Assembly (NCBI GenBank): GCA_026770585.1
Contig: MU647042.1
Coordinates: 9,957 to 23,434, forward strand
Direction of reading: 5' to 3'
Source: Baffinella frigidus
Taxonomy: Eukaryota; Cryptophyceae; Cryptomonadales; Baffinellaceae
Length of the DNA: 13,478 nucleotides
The notes under the pieces were generated by a model. It was not told where the DNA came from, did no database searches, and was given only the letters and a program-made list of their open reading frames with translations. This document shows, one piece after another, positions 1 to 7,700 of this stretch; positions within the stretch are counted from its first letter, which is position 1, and each line of letters opens with the position of its first letter. The position numbers and the translations under genes were made by a program.

Positions 1-104
1 TGCAGGGTTTGGGGTTTAGGGTTTGGGGTTTAGGGTTGGGGGTTTAGGGTTTAGGGTTTAGGGTTTAGGGTTTAGGGTTTAGGGTTTAGGGTTGAGGGTT
101 TAGG
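1..104 (+). repeat. TTTAGGG telomere-type array
   Basis: Near-perfect TTTAGGG units, with GGGGTTT variants in the first half. The array lies just past the 3' side of the STPGR gene with the same polarity as its intron arrays. Confidence 0.9.
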
Positions 105-760
105 CGGTGACTCAGAGAAGGAGAGGGGGTCAACGGAGGCGGGGGCGCCAGAGAGAGAGCGGAGAATCAAATCAAATGAAATCAGAGGGGGGCAGACCGT
201 GCAACAATACATACAAGACATACCTTCTTCTTCTTCTTCTTTATTACTCTCGATACAGGTCCTAAAACAGGCCCTTGAGCCTTGAGTTGAGTGATACAAA
301 AGTCTGTGAGCCTTAACAAGACATACCGTGTCCAAGTCGTCATCAAGTCGCGAGAACAAGGAGTGGGAGTTTAGGGTTCAAGGAGGCGGGGCCAGAGGGA
401 GCGGAGAATCAAATCGAAACAAATCAAACACCTCAACACGGAAATCAAACACGGGCGGGGGGCTCTGCGGGCCGTGAAGTTGAGGGCTCGAGAGGGAGCG
501 GAAAATCAAATCAAAAAATAAAATCGAATCAAATCAAAACAAATCAAACGGGGGGCGCTGCGGACCCTGTAGTTGACGTCGACTTCGTAGTCCTGCGGCC
601 CCGGCTGGCTCCCGGCAGTCTGCCAAACCGAACCAAATTCGAAATCAAAATCAAAACAAATCAAAACAAATTCAAACACAAATCAAACCAAAATAAAAAC
701 GAGGTTGGGGAGCTGCAGCGCGGGAGGGGACACGGCCGATGGAGTGAACCCTAGAGCCTA
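105..760. repeat. AAATCAAA-rich degenerate tandem region
   Basis: About four diverged units, each with a GAG-GGAGCGGA-[GA]-AATCAAATC-like start, an A-rich AAATCAAA tract and a GGGGGGC-x-CTGCGG box. The GC-rich box corresponds to the 3' end of STPGR exon 9, so the tandem duplication appears to include that exon end. ACAAGACATACC occurs twice (213 and 316). Confidence 0.55.
506..619 (-). CDS. STPGR gene exon 9, probable last coding exon (PGPQDY)
   Basis: The acceptor is TTTGGCAG|ACT. The exon reads TAGSQPGPQDYEVDVNYR; TAGSQ completes the eight-residue linker started by ATK in exon 8. After NYR at 566 there is either a donor (AGG|GTCCGC) or read-through (VRSAPRLI...) to a TGA at 508-506. The read-through tail crosses the A-rich repeat and looks less protein-like. 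The 3' end is therefore open, and a further exon beyond the window is possible. Confidence 0.6.
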   Translation of the reverse strand, partial: TAGSQPGPQDYEVDVNYRVRSAPRLICFDLIRFYFLI

Positions 761-1193
761 AACCCTGGACCCTAACCCCTCACGGCCTCCACGGTGAGAG
801 GAGACCTTTCTGACTACCACCACGGCCATTAAAATTTGAATTTCGAACAAAAAATCGCCATCACCTCCGCTGAAAATGTTGTTGCTCTCAGGTTCTCAGG
901 TTCTCAGGTTCTCAGAATTGGCCAAGTCTTTCCACATTGGCTCTATACATCGTCGTCCAGGTACAACCCCGCCCTATATGTAGATGTACAGTTTATACAT
1001 CTAATATACCTGTATATGTACGTGTACAGTTTATACATCTAATATACCTGGTACACACCCGCCATACGTGTAGTTGTATAGTGTATACATGTAATATACC
1101 TCAAGTGGAGAGGGGGTCCAAATCGACCTCCTGAGGTCCTAGGCAGGTCCTTAGGGCCCTACGGTAGGGCGTATGCACCTACTCGCCACTTGA

Positions 1194-1273
<80 letters not shown>

Positions 1274-1739
1274 AATATATATAATAAAAAGGATGGTATA
1301 TATACCTTGGTGGCCCAGTCGACGTCTGTCATGGGCACAGCCATGCTGAACCTTCCTCCAGACTGCGACCACCAGCGTTTGCGGGTTAGGCTTTGGGGTT
1401 TGGGGTTTCCGATCAAATGTTGACAGATTTGTACCACACAAAAAAAGAATGTGAACTTAAGAGAAGCAGTGACATGCTGAACCGTCCGCCTGACTGCTGC
1501 CACCAGTGTTTGCGGTTTAGGGTTTGGAGTTTTGGAGTAAAGGGGTTTCCGTTGCAAAGTTGACAGATTTGCACCACGCACAACAAGAATGTCAAGTTAA
1601 GAGAAGTGAGTCATGGGACGCGACATGCTGAACCGTCCGCCTGACTGCGACCACCACCGTTTCGGCTTTCGGGTTTGGGGTTTGGGGTTTAGGTTTTTTT
1701 GTTTTGTTTGTTTGTTGTTAAGTGTTTAGGGTACACGGT

Positions 1740-1785
<46 letters not shown>

Positions 1786-4700
1786 GGTTCATGGTCAAGG
1801 TTCCTGGGTTCAGGGTTCAGTGTTGAGGGTACAGGGTTCAGGGTTTAGGGTTCAGTGTTAAGTGTTGAGTGTTTGGTATTTAGGGTACACGGTTCAGGGT
1901 TTAGGGTTTAGGGTTCAGGGTTTAGGCTTCAGGGTTTAGGGTTCAGGGTTTAGGGTTCAGGGTTTAGTGTTCAGTGTTTAGTATTTAGGGTACACGGTTC
2001 AGGGTTTAGGAGTTAGGGTTTAGTGTTTAGGGTTTAGGCTTCAGGGTTTAGGGTTTAGGGTTTAGGGTTTAGGGTTTAGGGTTCAGGCTTCAGGTTTCAG
2101 GTTTCAGGGTGTAGGGTGTAGGGTTTAGGGTTTAGTGTTTAGTGTTTAGTGTTTATGGTTGAGAGTTTAGGGTTTAGGGTTTAGGGTGTGGGGTTTGGGG
2201 TGGGGGGGGTGCAGGGCGGACCGGTCGGAGGTCGCGGGAGATAGCGTACGCGCCCGGGCCTGGCAACTGCCACATACCCCAAATGTCAACATATCAACTT
2301 TCGTTCAGTCAACTTTCGATCTGGTCGTACCACGGTAACCGCTTCTCACAGACCCCAAATGTCGACATCAGACCCCAAATGACAACAATCAACTTTCGTT
2401 CAGTTAACTGCCCCCCACAGAACAAAGTTGACGGTTCAGTACAAGCATCGTCAACTTTCGTGATGGTTTGATTCGGACGCGTCCGAATGGCCTGGTAACT
2501 GCTCCCCACACCCCCCAAATGTCAACATCAACTTTTGTTCAGTCAACTTTCGACCAGGCCGCGTACCACGGTTAACTAATCAGGGCTTCTCCGCGTGCGG
2601 ATCCTGCCTGGTTTAGTCATCGTCGTGGTACAAAATCTAACCTGTTTAGTCAACTACTGTAGGTCTGTCCCTCGAGGATTCCCCCGTAACACGGTTGCTG
2701 AACGGCACAGGTTTTGACCTTGCATATCACCCTACTGTACTGCCTACGGTAGCACCCTACGGAATGCCGGAACTAGGGTGACGCCGGAATTAGGGCGTCC
2801 ACCCGTACTCTGGTTGACTGAACCGCGCAGGGGTATCCCGGTGAGGCAACTAGATAAGATATGTTTTGCCAATATGAGATTTGAATTAATCTTTTATTTA
2901 TTGGATTTTCTTTGAAAGTAGCCTTGATACAATTGTTATTATTCAATTACTATTGTATATGGTATTGCTTGGAATGCTGTGTATTAGGGGGTGTATCCTT
3001 TAGTTGTAGGAAATGGCGGAAATGCAAGGGGTGGTTCATCAACTGTTGGAAATAATGGAAGCAAAGGCGCTAATTCATCCGTATTCGGATATTTAGCCTA
3101 TGGTTCAAAACAGAAACTGGGAAATTGTTGATAAAAGTTGAAAATATGGTGTGCAGAGAAGTTGGCCGCCGAAATAATGCAGATTTGATAAACGTGGACG
3201 TTTTTGAAGAAGAAGAAGAAGAAGGAGAAGAAGAGGACGAAGAAGAAGGAGGAGGAGGAGGAGCAGAAGAAGAGTGAGGAGAAGAGGAAGAGGAAGCGGA
3301 AGAGGAAAAAGAATAAAGGCTGGCTGGCTGGCTGACTGGCTAGCAAGACACGCCTGTTTTGCGCGGTGGATGGTCCATTCGACATCCATCTTCTAGGCTG
3401 AGAGTAGCTACAAACAAGAAGAAGAAGAAAAAGAAGCAAGAGAAGAAGCGGAAGAGGAAGAAGAAGAAGAAGGGCTGGCTGGCTGGTAGAAGAAGGGCTG
3501 GCTGGTTGGCTGGCAAGGAAGAAGTGCCTGTTTGGCGCGGTGGATGGTCCATTCGACGTCTGTCTTGGGCCGCGCCGTCGAGAATCGCCCCCCGTTCACC
3601 TGCCAGCGTTTCGTGTTGAGGCTTCCGTGCACCCACGCCCACCAACCACGCGTCACGGTATCGAAGCCAGGGTCTCGTGTTTCGTGTTTCGTTCTTCGTG
3701 CTTCGTGTTTCGGGGGTGGTGCTTCGCGTTTCGTGTTTCGCGTGAGGTGCACGTGGTTTCGGGTTTCGGATTCACGCCGCGGACCGTGGACCGCCGCGGA
3801 CCGTGAACCATAAAACCCTCAACCACTAAGGGTGTGGCTTCGGGTTTCGGGTTCGACTCGTGGTTTCGGGTTTCGGGTTCCGTGGACCGTGGGTGCACAT
3901 CCCCGGTCCGTCGGGGTCTCGGGCGTCGGGGTCTCGGGTTTCGTGTTTCGTGTTTATGGTGTTTTCGCGTTTGGTGCTTCGTGTTTGGTGTTTCACGTTT
4001 CGTGTTTCGCGTTTCGTGCGTCGCTTCTGCCGCCATATCCTGCCAACTGCCGCCCTATCCTGCCAACCGCCGCCCTGTCGTGCCAACTGCCGCCCTATCC
4101 TGCCAACCGCTGCCGTATCGTACCACCCTATCCAGCCAACCGCCGCCCTATCCTGCCAACTGCCTCCATATCCTGCCAACCGCCGCCCTATCCAGCCAAC
4201 CACTGCCCTATCCTGCCACCCTATCCAGCCAACCGCCGGCCTATCCTGGGTTTCGGCAAGACGCACCCGATAGGCGCCATCAGGGTCGTAGGCGCCAGGC
4301 CCCGGCCGCGTCTTCGCTCCGTGTATCACCTGCTTTCGGGTTTAGGGTTTAGGGTTTAGAGTTTAGGGTTTAGGGTTCAAAGTTTTAAGGTTATGGGTTA
4401 TGGGTTATGGGTCATGGGTTATGGGTTATGGGTTATGGGTTATGGGTTATGGGTTTAGGGATTAGGGATTAGGGTTTAGGGTCTAGGGTTTAGGGTTTAG
4501 GGTTTAGGGTTTAGTTTTTAGTTTTTAGGGCTTCGGGTTTGTCACCCAGTCAAGATCCGACTTCGGATTCGCTGATGAGAACTTCCCGCCCACCTGATTT
4601 AGGGTTTGGGGTTTGGGGTTTGGGGAGAAACAGCCGTCGGGGCTCAGCTCTCACGGACCAGTCGCGGAACGCTGCCGAGAACTTCCCGCCCACCTAATTT

Positions 4701-7700
4701 GGGGTTTGGGGTTTGGGTTTTGGGGTTTGGGGTTTGGGGTTTGGGGTGTGGGGTGGGGTTTTGGGGTTCAGGGTTTAGGGTTTGGGGTTTAGGGTTTAGG
4801 GTTTGGGATTTAGGGTTTAGGGTTTAGGGTTTAGGGTTTAGGGTTTAGGGTTTAAGGTTTGGAGTTTAGGGTTTGGGTTCGGGGTTTTGGCGTTGAGGGT
4901 GGTTGGGTTAGGGGGTACCCGTGTTTCTATCTCCTCCGGCTGGTATTCCCCCGGACCTGGTTTGGGGTTTGGGGTTTAGGATTTAGGGTTTAGGGTTTCG
5001 GGTTTGGGATTTGGGGGTTTAACGGTTGGGGTTCGAAGTTCGGGGTTTTGGGTTTGGGGTTTTGGGGGTGTAGGGTGTGGGGTTGATTGTTTAGGGATTA
5101 GGGTGCGCCGCACAGTGCGGAAGCGACTTTTGGTTCAATCGACGCCCGGCTTCGGCTTTGACATGTTCCGGGTACCAAAGCGGGTACGGGTACTCCGTAG
5201 CACCCTACGCCACCGCCTACCGTAGGGTCATACGCACTACCCGTACCCGAACGCGAACCCGGAAACCCAAAGCACCTGGCGTCTTCCCCCCGTTGAACAT
5301 AATCCAATCAACGTCCGTCTTCGGTTTCGACATGTTGAACCTGCCCCCGCTCACTTTGTTGTCCATGTCGATCTTGTACTCTCCGGGTCCTGATTCAGGG
5401 TTCAGGGGGTGTCACGAGGCGGTCACGAGGTTCTTGTGCCCCCATTAACCGACGGATAGCGTTCTGCTGACAGAGCTAACCGAAGGATAGCGTTCTGCTG
5501 ACAGGGCTAACCGACGGATAAGAGGCTTCGACATGTTCAACTTCCCCACGCTCACTTTGTTGTCCTTATCGATCGTGTACTCTCCGGGCCCTGCAATTCA
5601 AGAACGGCATTGATGGGATATCCATGAAACACCAAAACCGTGAAATCCTGTGTGCTATGGGTCCTGTGATTCAAGAATGGAATTTATTAGATACCCATCA
5701 AATCGCGAAATTCTGGATGTTACACAGTGGAACCCAGCCGAGCGCGACCAGTGTTGCAGCGCTCGTTCGGTCAGGTGTCACGAGGTGGTCACGAGTTTCT
5801 TGTGTTCCCCTCAAGAACGAAATTTATTGGATACTCATTAAATATTAAAACCGCGAAATCCTGGGTGTTACTACTCGAGGCTGGAAGTGGGAAAGTTGAC
5901 ATGCTGGGTTTGCGGTACAAATCCGTCCACTTATCGGAATCCAGCCGAGAACGACTTATGTTTCAGCGCTTGTTCGGCCACCCGGCTGTTTTGGAGGAGG
6001 GTGAGGGTGTAGGGTGTAGGGTTTAGGGTTTAGGTTTTATGGCTTAGGGTTTAGGTTGTAGGGTTTAGGGTGTAGGGTTTAGGGTTTAGGGTTTAGGGTT
6101 GAGGGTTTAGGGTCTAGGGTTTAGGGTGTAGGGTTTAGGGTTTGGGGTTTGGGGTTTGGGGTTTGGGGTTTCCAGAATTCTTTGTTGACAACCATCGAGC
6201 GTTTCCCCGATCGGGAAATGATGACTGCATTTCCACCATTTCTTACAGACCGTTTTGGTGAAGGACTGCCATCATATTCTTTGACGAGAGTGTCCCCCCC
6301 GATCGGGAAATGATGACTGCATTTCCACCATCGAGTGTTTTCTTACAGACCGTTTTGGTTAAGGACTGCCATTATATTGTGATTTTGTAAAAAAAGGCAC
6401 TGAACCCCCCCCTCTGTCACCCCGGGGGGGGACCCACTCTGCCTACCACCAGCCCTCAGAGTTGGAGCAAATCGCCTTTTTCGATCCCCTTGATCTGTAC
6501 TGAAGGCCGTCAGATTCCGACGACCTCTGGTACAAATCAAGGGAGTCGAAAAGACGATTTGCTCCCAATCTGAGGGCACCCTGCCTGCTTGCACACGAAC
6601 CTGATTTCGCAGGTTCGAGCATGATCAAACCAACATGCGAGCAACGTACCAACATGCGAGCAACGTAAATCAACCACAAACCCCAAACCCTGCAGACAAG
6701 GCCCGCAAGCACTAAACCCTAAACCCTAACCCCTAGGTTGCCTACCCTAAACCCTAAAACCTAGGTGGCCTGCTCAACACAACGATCGCCGGAGCAGCTC
6801 CTCGCTCCGCCTCAAACCCCAAACAGGGGAAAGCGAGATTTCATGAGTTGATAAACCGACGGCGCACGCTAGGGGGAGGGATTCGACGAGACCAGGGGGC
6901 TCAAGCTGCCCTCAACCACCCCGGAGGGTGGGTATGGGAACTAATGTCTCGTAAACCCTAAACCCTACCACCAACCACCCGAAGGGAACCAGATCGGGTT
7001 GCAGTTGAGTGATTTCCCCCCCCCAGGACTAAACCCTGAGGGTTTATTCCTGGTGAAATTTACTACAGGTGACATATCCCGATCTAGTAATCTTCGGGTG
7101 GCTGGCCTGCGCCGGAGCAGCTCCTCACTCTGCCTCACGCGGGTTCACCGCCTCACGCGGGTTGACCGCCTGTTCTCAAGTTGACACATAGGCTCTCTCT
7201 CTCAGTCTATTGGCGAGACTAAATAGACTGGCACGTTTCGGCGAAAGCCTGGCTCTAGCTGCTGGCTGAGCAGCCTGGCACACGGGTTTGAGGCCTGGCA
7301 CACGCTCTGGCCTGCCACACTTTTAGGGGTGAGGGTTGCGGGTTTCTGCAGAAATCTGGAACGCTGCTGGGAACTGCCCCATGGATATTCCCGAGAAGGA
7401 CTGGTGCACCTTTCCCTACATCCGCGCCCTGGTCATCATCCTGGTTCAGGCTGGTTCAGTCAACCGTCGTGCGGGGGACGCTCGTGTTCGCGGCAGGCAC
7501 CTGGCAGCTGCTTGGCGCGGTAGATCGCCCAGTCCACATCCGACTTCGGCTTCGAGTTGCTGAACTTGCCGCCGCGCGAGCCAAACTGGCTGTAGTTCCC
7601 CCCCCGCTCGCTCTGCGTCGGGGAGGACGCGCGCGGCGTGCCCCCGAAATACCGCGCCGTCACGCTCATCCTCGAACCATCCTGAGGACCCGCACCACGC

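Larger units (their letters stand above)
5405..5970. repeat. Interleaved diverged repeats in STPGR intron 1
   Basis: GTCACGAGG-x-GGTCACGAG occurs at about 5411 and 5778. A CAAGAA-x-G-x-AATTTATT-x-GATAC unit occurs at about 5675 and 5814, with a weaker copy at 5602. AGCCGAG-x-[AG]-CGAC occurs near 5737 and 5943. Together they suggest a diverged repeat of a few hundred bases. Confidence 0.6.

Noticed and set aside
1-104. A true chromosome end (telomere)
   Set aside because: The array is short and degenerate, with similar arrays throughout the window inside introns and in both orientations; the position suggests interstitial repeats.
1151-1581. Long open frames with Tyr-Ile repeats
   Set aside because: They translate the AT microsatellite; only the 57-base segment at 1306-1362 has conserved motif content.
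3098-3752. Lys/Glu-rich and Leu/Phe-rich frames
   Set aside because: They are translations of GAA/CTT tracts on the two strands and cross the real exon 6 out of context.
3653-4359. Several 130-175 codon frames over 3650-4360
   Set aside because: They come from seven-base and 20-base repeats whose multiples stay open in several frames. Only 4267-4329 on the minus strand carries a PGPGAY motif.
5205-5245. An extra PG-type turn (SGTGSAYDPT) on the minus strand
   Set aside because: It resembles PGPGAYDP only weakly, lies in a CCTAC/GTAGG box cluster, and including it would break phase between exons 2 and 3.
6591-6625. tRNA-like GGTTCGA stem-loop
   Set aside because: Only one arm is present; no acceptor stem, D-arm or anticodon arm can be drawn around it.
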